Below are positions 50,708 to 61,336 of a stretch of 64,000 nt of DNA, piece by piece. Made by a program: the position numbers and the translations under genes. The first letter of the stretch is position 1; each line of letters opens with the position of its first letter. Source of the DNA: Catenaria anguillulae PL171 (taxonomy: Eukaryota > Blastocladiomycota > Blastocladiomycetes > Blastocladiales > Catenariaceae); assembly GCA_002102555.1 (NCBI GenBank), contig MCFL01000111.1:1-64000 (forward strand). Direction: 5' to 3'. The notes below the pieces were generated by a model. The model had not been told where the DNA came from. It was given only the letters and a program-made list of their open reading frames with translations, and searched no databases.

Positions 50708-52551
50708 ATGAGCCGCCATTACTATGGGTCAATCGAATTAGATGAATCTGGGCCAAGCGGAAAGCTTCAGCGTCAATCGCTGCGCTACGTATTCTCGACA
50801 TTAATGTGGATGTCTATAGCCGCAGCTGTCTATGGACATTTTTCACTCGTGTATCCAATCCTTCGATGCCGGCAACCCGAGAAGCAGACCCGCGACTGGG
50901 GGAACAGCATTTGGATTGTGTGCATTGCTTTCGGATTACTTGGCCGCCTTGTATTGCACGCATTATGCATGCTTGGAATCGTCTTTGGATCCACCGAGTC
51001 GTTGACACGGGAACCAGGTACCTACATATGTACTTGGAGACTCGATCTAGGAAGGTGCGGATGGACAGGCAAAATCTGACACTTGCTTGTCGCCTCCGTC
51101 AGAAATGATTTCGACACTGCTGGTCATTCCCATCAGCCTGACCCTGGCCAAAGCGCGAACCTCTTATTCTTCGCACAAGCGCTCGGTCGCCACCGGCTCA
51201 GCAACAGGAAAGTGGCCTTGGTATCAACTACTTCAAGGACCAATCTTTTTCTTTGGGCAGAGCATGATCGTCACCTGGATTATTGCATTCTATGTGCCCC
51301 GGTCTGTGCAGACAATTGTCACGTTTATCCTGGCTGGCGAGATAATCTGTCTCGTCATCGCATCCTTTCACCATGTTGGAATTCATGCACTTCGAGGCAC
51401 ACTCAACACGTTGCACAATGACTTTGAGCTTGTGACTCTGGTCTTTGCTGGTTATCTCATCCTGCGATATCTCGGATCACTGTCTGTCAAGTTTCCTGTG
51501 TATGTCCTCCCGCTCTCAGGCACAGCCGCTGGATTGTACGAGCTACTCGCCCCGTTCGTGTGCGGCACAATCATGATGCTTCTCGTGCTGGCGTTTGACT
51601 TGGCGTGTCCCATCATTTTCCCGCCTGTCACTGCCAAATGGATGCAGTTTATCGCTCGGTTCGCTCAAGAACTCTTCACCACTGGTGTTGGGATCGCGTC
51701 TCTGAAATCGGCCTCGGCACTGGGTGCCTATTGCACTTGGACTGTGGCGTCGGTTGCATTGTTTGATACTGGCATCTTGCATGACTGCTGGACCTGCGTT
51801 CGTGGGGCGGCCAACACGATGGTCCGCTTTCAACGATCAGGTTCAACCAGATCCAGGTCATCCAGTCTCTTTTCCACCACAAGCAAGTCGGCGACTGAAG
51901 ACAGCAACTCGAGTCTGGAGCTCGGTAGCATGACGATTCCATTGTCGACGACCACGCAGGGTGTGCAGGTACAAGCGAGCAAACCTGACGATATCTGCTT
52001 GGCGATTCTGCTGTTCTCACATGATGCCCATTGTGATTTGTCAGGTTACTCCCATCATTTCGAGTGCACCGCCAGTCGTTTCCCGAAACAAAGCGGTCCG
52101 CACTGTTCTCGCCCAGCAAATAGAGCGAGCACAATACAGCCTACTTGCCCACATTGCTTCCTGCACGTGCTTTTTGGTTGTGTACCTTCTTGACCAAAGT
52201 GCCTTTTCCCAAAACACATCGCTGGACCCCTCCCAAGTGCTTGGTGCCATCATCTCTGCCACGTTTGGGCCGTGGCCGCTGCTGGTCGTGCCGGTTCTCA
52301 TGTTCAAGCTCCGAAAGCTAAGGACTCTAACACGAGCACAGCAACCACCGCCTATTGGGCCAGCAACGCAGGCTGATCCGACGTTATCGAAAGCGGTGGG
52401 GAGCAAGCAAAGCCCAAACACTCTGGCATCCAACGCAGTTCCTGTGTTTTGGAGGATTGATCTCGCCCGAGTCGAGTCGCCACGGCTCATTTTCTCCCTG
52501 ATTGCCCTCTTGATTACGTGTAAACTGGGTCCAGTTGATGCAGTACGGTAA
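50708..52551 (+). CDS. Unrecognised polytopic membrane protein
   Basis: Exons 50708-51017, 51103-51968 and 52045-52551 join to 560 residues. At least eight hydrophobic segments are visible, for example FSTLMWMSIAAAVYGHFSLV, WIVCIAFGLLGRLVLHALCM, MIVTWIIAFYV, TIVTFILAGEIICLVIASF, GTIMMLLVLAFDLACPIIF, TVASVALFDTGIL, then in the last exon HIASCTCFLVVYLL and ATFGPWPLLVVPVLMFK. A Ser/Thr-rich loop (TRSRSSSLFSTTSKSATEDS) is likely cytosolic. The layout could suit a receptor or transporter but no family motif is evident, so no function is offered. The frame remains open 5' of 50708 with another hydrophobic stretch (AIEAIVIAIAILSCIM), so the true first exon may lie upstream behind an intron. Confidence 0.62.
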
Positions 52552-52589
52552 TACATGTACAACTCGTTGAAATCATGCTGGCGAGCTCC

Positions 52590-54967
52590 TCAGTCCAACA
52601 CGTGTTTCAAGAAGGGCCCCATCTGCGGCTCCCGCTTCAAGAACCCACGCAGCATGCTCATACCATCCTTGGTTGCGCCCGGCACGAGAATCTCGTCCGC
52701 ATACTCCTTAGCGACGTCCGAATTCAAGCATCCCAAGTCGCCACCGCGCCTCTCCCACTCGGCAAAGCAATCGTGCGAAAACACCTCGGAACTCAAATAA
52801 CTGTGATACGCCGCATCGTATCCGCACAAATGATACCAGCTGGCCCACGGGCTTGCGCCCTCGGGCAACTCGGTCCCATGCACCTTGCGCTGCAACTCGA
52901 CCCATGTGTTCCTGACCTTGGCGGCCACCTCGTCCACGTTCAGCCCGTCGACGAACCCGGGCCCGTGGATGATTTGATCAAACTGCGACATGTAGACCTG
53001 GCGCGTGTATGCGAGCCCACCGCCGAGCTTGCGCAGGGCCGCCAGCTTGGTCTTGAGCTCGTCGGGCAGCGTGGCGCCTGTTTCGTAGTGTTTGGACAGC
53101 TTGTCGAGCACGCGGGACGTGTAAATCCAATTCTCCAACATTTGGCTAGGGAGTTCAAGGAAATCAACCTCGACGCCACCCGGGTATGGGTTGAGCGACC
53201 AGGACCATGATGTGAGCGAGGTGGTCGAGGCCGTGAGCAGGCAATGGACAACGTGGCCGAACTCTGTGGATCGATGATGCTAAAATGTGAGTCGGGCAGA
53301 CCTCAAGAAAACAAACAAGAGAGACGAGCCAGCAGCGAACCATGGAAGAAGGTGCGGACTTCACTAAACTTCAACAAACTCGGTGTGCCCGGCGCTGGCT
53401 TGGTCAGGTTGCCAATGTTGGCGGCCACGGGATACGTCTTGGTCCCATTGTCGCCACCATTGCTCGTTGCAGGCATCAACGGCGCCACACACTGATGGCC
53501 ATACTTGCCCTTGCGTGGATGCAAATCCAAGTAGAAATGGCCCACCAACTCCTTCTCTTGACCCTTTTCCTTGGGCGCCGTGTACACAGTGTACGCACGC
53601 ACATCCTCGTGCCACCGCTGCATGTTGTCGGCCGCCACAAACTCGAGGGCAAACAAGTCTTCGTAAATGCGCAGAATGGTTGCGAGGACATGCTCCAACG
53701 GGAAGTACTCGGCAACCTTGTTCTCGTCGACAGCGTACTTTGCGCGCTTGAGCTGTGCCTGGGCATACGCCAAGTCCCACACTTGCAATCCATCCTGAGG
53801 CGCCTCGTCCACGCCCAGCGCAGCAATTAAATCGGCCACGTCTTGCGCACGCTTGGGCTGCAACTGCTCTGCCAGGTCGTCCATGAACTGCAGCTTGGTC
53901 GGGTCACCCGCCATGGCCACGTGCAGTTTCATGTGCGCGTGCGACTTGAATCCGGCAAGACGTGCAGCCTTGTTGCGGGCAATGAGCAGCTCAGCCAAGG
54001 TCGATTCGTTGGCGGGCGTGCACCGGGCATTGTACGCTTGATACATTCGCTTGCGCAGCGCACGCGACGTGGCAGACATCATGATGGCGAGATAATCCGG
54101 GGTTTTCGTGGTGAGAATGTACTCACCAGCGTCGGTGCGGGCAAGAGACTTGATGAACGAGTCGGGGAGACCGGAAAGGTCTGCGATCGATGACACAGTG
54201 AACGAGGTCGTGTCCTCGTTGATACGCTGCGTGTAGATTTGCTCGAGCTCGGCAATCGTGCGCTTAAGGTCCATGAACTCGGTGCGCTGAGCCGGATCCG
54301 AGATGCCCATGCCGTTGAGCTGGTGCAGGGCCAGCGTCTTTTCGTAGAGGTACTTGATCTCGCCATCCGCCGTCGGAACTTGATCCTTGATGGCAACAAG
54401 CGCGGCGTAAACGTCTGGATTGGCGTACGCCTCATCAAACGCTTGCTTGAGTTTGGTCTTGGCGTTGGCAGAGGCGGCGCGAACCTCAGCGTTGGCATGG
54501 ACCATGGACGGAAAGGTGGCATGGACTTGAAGGGCAGAAGCGCGATTGAGGCCGGCGTGGAAGGCGAGCAGAGTGTTGTCGAGTGTGCGGTTGGGAGCAG
54601 CAACTCCAGCGACATCGGATACAGTGGACTTGAGCGTCGAGACAATGGTGGCGGTGCAGGCTTTAATATCGGCGACAGACGGGTCGAAGTCAAAGCCCGC
54701 AGGAGGCAGATGGGCCGAAGGCACTTGGCGAAGACGGTCGGCGTTGACGGACGACATGATGGTTCTGGAAAGTGGATGGCTGGCCGAGCGGGTTGCCTGA
54801 GGAAGTGGAGTTGGCGGGGCAACGGAGACGGAGACGATGGCTGGCGAGACGCCTTGAGGCAGCAAGCTGAAGGGCGGCAGCGAGAACAGCGGGCGCTTGA
54901 AAAAGTTGTGCGGACGCCGGAGTCGATGGACAGCAGCGATTCGGACCAAGTGCGGCGGGTAGCACAT
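52590..54967 (-). CDS. PRD1: Thimet-type oligopeptidase (M3A metallopeptidase, saccharolysin-like)
   Basis: Exons 54967-53341 and 53263-52590 join to 766 residues; starting at the ATG at 54757 would give 696, close to thimet oligopeptidase. The zinc motif HEFGHVVH is created exactly by splicing (CAT G joined to AG TTC; intron 53340-53264), and the downstream Glu ligand lies in DFLELPSQMLENW. Other family blocks: NTLLAFHAGLNRASALQVHA, FMDLKRTIAELEQIY, RNKAARLAGFKSHAHMKLHV, VGHFYLDLHPRKGKYGHQC, PSLLKFSEVRTFF, YTRQVYMSQFDQIIHG, HLCGYDAAYHSYLSS. The 70 residues before the inner ATG are Arg-rich and lack Asp and Glu, like a mitochondrial presequence, so alternative starts could give mitochondrial and cytosolic forms. 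The enzyme trims short peptides from proteasome or presequence turnover. Confidence 0.9.
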
Positions 54968-55429
54968 GGATAAATCATAGGGAGCATCAGATGATCGTGA
55001 GTGCTGCAGGCCGGGCAAGCTGCAGGAACAATGCGCGGCAGTTTGCGTGATCATGATGCATGATCACATCACCATGCAAATTGTAACTTTGAAGTGCACC
55101 AAAAATCTTTTCTTTGGGGGGGGGCACCGTGAAGGTGAGACAGAGACTGCTCATATTTATCTCAGTGCCTACGCATTTCTTTACCGAGCATGGCCAGACA
55201 TGATAAATACACGCTCGCCGTCGCTCGCTGCGTCGCGACTCTCGAGCAGCGCACGTTGCATGCCATAGTTAATTCTCCCCAGTGCAGAGCTCGAGGCAGC
55301 TATGTACATGTGTTAATACATATGCAGATCCAGAGGAACCCAACAAAGGTTGAGACTTTATTTGACACGAGCAACTTTTGAATGGAATCACACCAGCACA
55401 CAGTATTTAATAGTTTGCACAAGCTTCGA
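54968..55429. other. Upstream region of the oligopeptidase gene
   Basis: Contains a G9 run (about 55116-55124). No gene recognised. Confidence 0.45.
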
Positions 55430-55530
55430 CAAGCGTCACACCAACAAGATCGATCCGAGTACTTTCTGAGCCTTAGTCGGAACGGGTCCAGGCGGACGAG
55501 TCACTCGTCCCTCATGGGATCCGGGACCGA
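55430..55530 (-). pseudogene. 3' fragment of a third copy of the small secreted-protein gene
   Basis: The minus strand reads DSSAWTRSD and a stop at about 55478-55507, matching the C-terminus DSSVWTRSD of the two intact copies, and the following 3' UTR also matches loosely. Upstream of this the frame is broken within a few codons. Confidence 0.7.
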
Positions 55531-55573
55531 ACTGTTCGTCTGGACCAGCATACGCAGACACACCCGCTCGCAG

Positions 55574-55619
55574 GTTGCTCACAGTTCCTGACGAGGTCGG
55601 TGTTGCATTTGTCAATTGA
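55574..55619 (+). pseudogene. Last 14-15 codons of a 5'-nucleotidase gene, copied by the duplication
   Basis: The plus strand reads LLTVPDEVGVAFVN and TGA, the same as the true 3' end at 58191-58236 except for one residue. The copy breaks off at the arm boundary. Confidence 0.8.
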
Positions 55620-55854
55620 GCATCTGTTTACGTACATACTGTTATTGTTGTTGCATTTTTTTTGCATTTCCCATTAGATGACTGGAGTCCTTACGTACTA
55701 TGTTGCTTTGTATCAAATCAGCGAAGGTGGGCCAATAGTCATTCATTTCAGCAATCACTCCGATTTCGTTCACACCGAGCATCAGCATACAGCAAGAGAA
55801 ACACAAGAATCACACCAACTATGGTTCAAAAGGAGTGGAGGGACTTGCTTGAGC

Positions 55855-56345
55855 TTAGTCAGAGCGGGTCCAGACCGACGAGTCACTCGGGAGCGGGTAT
55901 TGCGTGCCAAACATGCCCATTGCATCGACCATCTTGTTGCCGAAGATGAGCGAAACGCGGCCGTCGCGCGACATGCCACCGAGCCTCCAGGTCTGGTAAA
56001 TGTTGTTGCCCTGCATGTCCTCTTGCTTGAAGGTCATTTCGCGGGCCTCAGCGTTGTACTCCCACTTGCCCGAGCCGAGGCACTTGATGGTGGCGCAGCG
56101 CATGGCGGTGGTGTAAGTGTAGGTGCCGTCGCGCTTGAAGGTGAGGTTGAGGTTGGCAGTCTTGTCGACCTTGTAGGTGGCCGGGAGCGGGAAGGGAGCC
56201 GAAGCTGCAGAGGACACGCGATGAGTTAGCACTTGAAAGCCGCCATAAAAGTTGGATGGACGGGAACACGATGTCGACACGAACCAGCCATGACGGTGGT
56301 GGCCACAAGGGCGACGAGGAGGACGATGAGAGCGACGGGGTTCAT
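55855..56345 (-). CDS. Small secreted protein, left copy
   Basis: Exons 56345-56285 and 56204-55855 (80-nt intron) give 136 residues. The signal peptide is MNPVALIVLLVALVATTVMA. The mature part (about 116 residues) has alternating beta-like strands: YKVDKTANLNLTFKRDGTYT, TTAMRCATIKCLGSGKWEYN, REMTFKQEDMQGNNIYQTWR, GRVSLIFGNKMVDAMGMFGT. Two cysteines could form a disulfide. The strand pattern with a GTYTY and GKWEY recalls lipocalin-like beta barrels, but no family is assigned. This copy keeps a TATAAAAG box upstream. Protein identical to the right copy. Confidence 0.8.
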
Positions 56346-56443
56346 GTTGGAAGATGTTGGGAATGAAGTTGGGATCGGTGTATAGTCAGACTGATGAGGA
56401 TAGCTATACGTAGTGTGGAAGGTTGGCAGCGGGTCGGTTGGCC

Positions 56444-56451
56444 CTTTTATA
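56444..56451 (-). promoter_or_regulatory. TATA box of the left small secreted-protein gene
   Basis: TATAAAAG on the minus strand about 100 bp upstream of the ATG. The right copy has TACAAAAG at the mirrored place (57359-57366); the end of the inverted duplication falls here. Confidence 0.65.
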
Positions 56452-56452
56452 C

Positions 56453-57357
56453 CTGACACTTTGCAAAGAATTGGCTGGCCTGCGAGTCTGGGAACGCGAG
56501 CGACAAACAATTCCCACATCCATTTGGCGCCAATGAGTTGATGTGGTATGCGGTTGTCGGGCCCAATCGATTTGATGTAATGTTCTACCTTACCGTACTA
56601 GTGCAAAGCTGTACCGCAATAAATGAACCGCCACGCTGCAGGGATGATGTCGGTGGTGATCATCCTTACTGATGTCCAAAATGGCTCGACAAACCACTCG
56701 AGCTCATGGCCGCCGGCTTCAATTTCGAACAGGTCAATGAATCGTGGCGGACCTAATTGTCTCAGGCAGTTTGCCCGCGGCTGAAAGAGCGACTATGCCA
56801 GGCACCTTCCTCCACCGCTTTTTACCTCCTGAATATCGTACGCGTATTTGACTACTATGTTTGGCCTTCGCTTACGGTCAACCGTGGTAGAAATGTGCGG
56901 TCAAGCGCATGTCTCACTTGGTTTGTTGGGACGCTGATCGATCACATCTCCGGCCGAATCGAACTTTTGGCGTGTTGCAATTGACTAAAATCAATATGTA
57001 GAGAATAACGGCGACATAGGTGTTTCCAGAAGCTTGCCCCCAGAATCGCCTGTCCCCGTAACTAGAACTCTTGTTGAGACTATACGACCTTTACTAATAA
57101 CACTTATCCGCCCTTCCATGACACACGAGTTCAATTGACCGCATGTGAAATCAAATTTGCATGCGGCGGTTGTAGAATTAGGTTTGAGAAGTATTATATT
57201 TATGCGTTTCATTCACCTTCACACCACGACCTGGTAACCTTCGCAAAGTTGGCGGAAGTCGGCTCACAGTTGACGGATCTGGGATGCAGAGTTCACTGTG
57301 TTTCTGCAGGGCAGGACTGGCGGCATCCTCCCATCCCTCATCAGTCGTCAATGATAA
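56453..57357. other. Spacer of the inverted duplication
   Basis: 905 bp between the arms. Short frames only; no gene, RNA or repeat recognised. It includes the upstream regions of both divergent secreted-protein copies, which differ from each other. Confidence 0.55.
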
Positions 57358-58236
57358 GTACAAAAGGGCCAACCGACCCGCTGCCAACCTTCCACACTAC
57401 GTATAGCTATCCTCATCAGTCTGACTATACACCGATCCCAACTTCATTCCCAACATCTTCCAACATGAACCCCGTCGCTCTCATCGTCCTCCTCGTCGCC
57501 CTTGTGGCCACCACCGTCATGGCTGGTTCGTGTCGACATCGTGTTCCCGTCCATCCAACTTTTATGGCGGCTTTCAAGTGCTAACTCATCGCGTGTCCTC
57601 TGCAGCTTCGGCTCCCTTCCCGCTCCCGGCCACCTACAAGGTCGACAAGACTGCCAACCTCAACCTCACCTTCAAGCGCGACGGCACCTACACTTACACC
57701 ACCGCCATGCGCTGCGCCACCATCAAGTGCCTCGGCTCGGGCAAGTGGGAGTACAACGCTGAGGCCCGCGAAATGACCTTCAAGCAAGAGGACATGCAGG
57801 GCAACAACATTTACCAGACCTGGAGGCTCGGTGGCATGTCGCGCGACGGCCGCGTTTCGCTCATCTTCGGCAACAAGATGGTCGATGCAATGGGCATGTT
57901 TGGCACGCAATACCCGCTCCCGAGTGACTCGTCGGTCTGGACCCGCTCTGACTAAGCTCAAGCAAGTCCCTCCACTCCTTTTGAACCATAGTTGGTGTGA
58001 TTCTTGTGTTTCTCTTGCTGTATGCTGATGCTCGGTGTGAACGAAATCGGAGTGATTGCTGAAATGAATGACTATTGGCCCACCTTCGCTGATTTGATAC
58101 AAAGCAACATAGTACGTAAGGACTCCAGTCATCTAATGGGAAATGCAAAAAAAATGCAACAACAATAACAGTATGTACGTAAACAGATCCTCAATTGACA
58201 AATGCAACACCGACCTCGTCAGGAACTGTGACCAAC
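57358..58236. repeat. Right arm of the large inverted duplication
   Basis: See the left arm (55574-56452). Its outer end overlaps the last codons of the intact 5'-nucleotidase gene, so this side joins to the original downstream neighbour. Confidence 0.93.
57465..57955 (+). CDS. Small secreted protein, right copy
   Basis: Exons 57465-57525 and 57606-57955, intron GTTCGT...CAG of 80 nt, 136 residues; product and intron equal the left copy. It converges on the 5'-nucleotidase gene with 235 bp between stop codons. Its TATA-like element is altered (TACAAAAG) and the sequence further upstream is unrelated to that of the left copy, so the two copies may be expressed differently. Confidence 0.8.
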
Positions 58237-60607
58237 GAACCGCCAGCAGCCAGGGTCTTCATATGTGCCATCAACATATCAGACATGACTCCGTACTTTG
58301 GCAATTGTGGCATGGTTTCGGGCACCACATTGTCACCGCCAGACATGAGAAACTCTTGTGCAACAACGACATATTTGCCCCGTACCTCAATCGGTGCCCA
58401 TTTGCTATCAGCCCGCCCACTCACACTTACCTGTACGTCTGACACACGCTCAAAATCGGGCTTTGTCCGATCCACCTTTGCCCGCAACCCAGCAAATTGC
58501 ATCCAAGTGGTGACAGGCCGCCCGTTGATCTTGTGCTTCCGCGCCGCCACATTCTCCAACAAGTCGACCAAGTACTCGCCAGTCACAACCGTCTCCACCC
58601 ACGGATCACCATATGGCAACATGCCCAAGACGTCGCCGACCGTGACCACCTCGCCAAATGACGACCGCAGCGCGCCCAAGGGTACCATTCCAATGACAGG
58701 GAGGTGAGCCGTGTTGGGCAGCTTGCCCCGGTACTGCGCGCGCAACGCATCGGCAACCAGGTAACCCAAACGGCATCCGCGCGTCTTGCATTCCGAGTAC
58801 GGCATCGGATGCGTGAATCGAGCAATAACTTGCTTGGCCATGGCATCGAACGGCGCACGCCATTGGTCAACGAGCGCTTGCATGGCGAGATGTTGCGGAA
58901 TGTCCATGGTCAAGTGGATTGGTGAGCCGTTAATGTGGGTGATCTTGTTGTTTGCGGACCAGGAGAGCTGCAAGTGGCCGACAAATTCGCCCCAGGCTGG
59001 TCAATGTCATTCGAAGTAAAGTGAGCATGACGCCGACGAAGAAGAGTATAGAGCATTAACTGAACGGGAGACAGACCTTTTGCCTGTACAATGAAAACGT
59101 CATCACCCTTCGAGTTCTTGACGCTTACAGGATACGGCCCGACGGCCTCGGGATACGTTGCGTTGTCGCTATGCAATAGAGTATGCGAATGCCCACCCAC
59201 AATGACCGCGATCCCGCGCGTCGCTTGTGCCACAGCAATGTCCTCCTTGTACCCGTTGTGCGAGACGCAAATGATGCGCCTCACGCCCAGCTTGTGCAGT
59301 GCATCGACGGCCCGCTGAACGGGTTTGACAGGGTCGGAAAACTTGACTTTGTCGACTGGCGCAATGTCGGGAGTGGTGGGCGTGATGTAACCGATCAAAC
59401 CAATTCGAGCATCGTGCTTGGTCAGCACAAGGTAGGGAGCGACGAGACCAGTCAGCTCGGGCTGAGCAGATGTGTCAATGTTGGAAGACAGCGTGGGAAC
59501 TTCGAGTTTCTTGAGGAACTTGGCAAGGTGTGTCGGTCCATCGTCAAACCTGAGTGCCAAGCACCACAGAGAATGAATCAGTCCATCTTTGCTCTGCCAT
59601 TTGATGGTGAATGAAAGAAGAACTTGAACGTACTCGTGGTTGCCCAGCGACCAAGCATCATACCCAATTTCGTTCATCCATTTTCGGGTCGCATTTCCCT
59701 TGTAATACGTGTAAAACAACGACCCTTGGAACTGGTCGCCGGCATCCAGCAGGTATGTGTTGGGTTCGGTTGCCCGGATACGCTCGACGACTGTCTTGAT
59801 GCGTGCGATTCCACCATAGCATGCGTGGTTGGTATAGTCTTTGGCAGAGCAGTCGATACCGTACTTTGAGAACTGTTGGCATTGGAAGGGATATGGATGA
59901 GGATGGCTGATCAGTATGGACGATATGCGTTGTGCTGTGTTGGCCGCAAGCGTAAGTGTACCTCGGAAAAGTGAGCGTGGAGATCATTCCTATACACAAG
60001 GTCGTAAAGTGCAGTGTGGCATCAATACACGTTATGATGTTTTCTCCATTACAGCTGGCGAGACTTGCGAGCGAGGAAATGAGGCAATGAAGCAGACTGA
60101 CATACGTATGAATGATGGTCATGTTGAAAGGCTTGTTGTCGTTGAACAATCTCCTCCGAATCGCATCGTGGCCACCATATCCAGGAATGTACGTTTGGTT
60201 CTTGCGGCCAGAAAAAGGGATGCAAACCGGACAGGCGTGAGATTCTCGGTGACTGTTCTTTTGAGACACGGCAGGTCGAGTCGAAAGAGGCACCGCAGCG
60301 TGACCAGGATCTTGACCTGGACGGTCAGCCGATTCCCTGTTGCGAAACAATAGCGCTGAGACGAAATGCAAAGCGAACTATGGAAAGCTAGAGCATACCA
60401 TGGAAAGGGTTGGTGAGAGCTGCCCTTTTGAGGTCGCGGGTTCGGCAACATGTTGTCATGCGTCGCCCAACCACGGAAATCCTGGTTCTTAGTATGGCCC
60501 TTGCCGCTTTTGCTTGGAGTCGGGTTGCATCGATCCTGTGCTGGCGCCGGATGGGCGTTGGCAACCAGCAGTGAGATAAGTAGGGGAACGAACAGTAGGA
60601 ACCTCAT
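58191..60607 (-). CDS. Secreted 5'-nucleotidase (UshA/CD73-type metallophosphoesterase)
   Basis: Exons 60607-60399, 60336-60106, 59989-59962, 59872-59634, 59549-59077 and 58996-58191 join to 661 residues. The signal peptide MRFLLFVPLLISLLVANAHP precedes about 130 residues of unusual low-similarity sequence, then the metallophosphoesterase core: MTIIHTNDLHAHFSE, YLLDAGDQFQG, SLGNHEFDDGP (rebuilt across intron 59633-59550), ICVSHNGYKED, VIVGGHSHTLL. The C-terminal 5'-nucleotidase domain follows, with GYLVADALRAQYRG, GEVVTVGDVLGMLPYGD and VAQEFLMSGGDNV. The family removes phosphate from extracellular nucleotides, so it should help phosphate and purine scavenging. No GPI signal is seen. The fifth intron uses a GTCTGT donor. 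The exon 2 insertion ahead of HTND is atypical. Confidence 0.9.
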
Positions 60608-61336
60608 GGTCAGATAGCAGCATGCTTTGGTTGAGGTTGAGACAAATCGACATGCATGGACATCGAATCTGATGGGCAGTGAGTGGGGGTGCCGCAAATT
60701 TGTATGTCCACGCCAGAGCTGCTTGGAGGCCTCTGGTAAGCAGAAGTTGGCAGATTTCCGAGTCGATGGGCCACTTCGCTGTGTCCCTGTGTGCATTCTT
60801 GCATGCAAGATATCCATTCCCTGCAGGACGGTTCGGAAGCGGCTATCAACCGGAGGTGGAACGGTTTCAAGAACCTGCCCTGAATAGTTAAATCGGGCAG
60901 GGATCTAAAAATTGATCCGCTGTTGTCTCACATGAATATGAACACGATTGTATGCAGGGCTCGGCTGCGGTGGGCCTCTAGGATGTGAGGCATGCGCAAA
61001 GAAGAGCTCACCAGGGTCAAGAAAGGCAGGCGGTGGACGGAGAGCGAGCGTAAACGGGCTGCTGCAATCCGATATGGATCATGATAGCCATCCTTTGTAT
61101 GTCTGCATGTTTCTGATACAAGTGAACGACGAGCGGATCAGGACATTCATTCATTGCCGGGCGAGAAAATGAACAGAGTCGGGGCATGTTTATTGCTGGA
61201 TCGGGCGACAACGAAAACTGCAAAAGCGGACAATTACAACAACAAAGGACAATGAGGAGCCTGGAGCCAAAAAAGCAGAATATAACCAAAACAGTGTGTG
61301 TCTTGCCAGTCAGCAAACCTTGGCAACGATCCCAAC
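60608..61336. other. Intergenic between CFAP52 and 5'-nucleotidase
   Basis: CFAP52 3' UTR and nucleotidase promoter, both genes on the minus strand. No g gene or repeat recognised. Confidence 0.45.

Larger units (their letters stand above)
55574..56452. repeat. Left arm of a large inverted duplication
   Basis: Mirrors 57358-58236 (coordinates sum to 113810). I see mismatches only at 55578, 55621 and 56449 and none in the translated gene. The arm holds a secreted-protein gene and, at its outer end, the last codons of the 5'-nucleotidase gene. Confidence 0.93.

Noticed and set aside
57581-58132. 183-codon frame antisense to the small secreted protein, present in both arms
   Set aside because: Its duplication only reflects the inverted repeat; the sense frame has a signal peptide, intron and TATA box.
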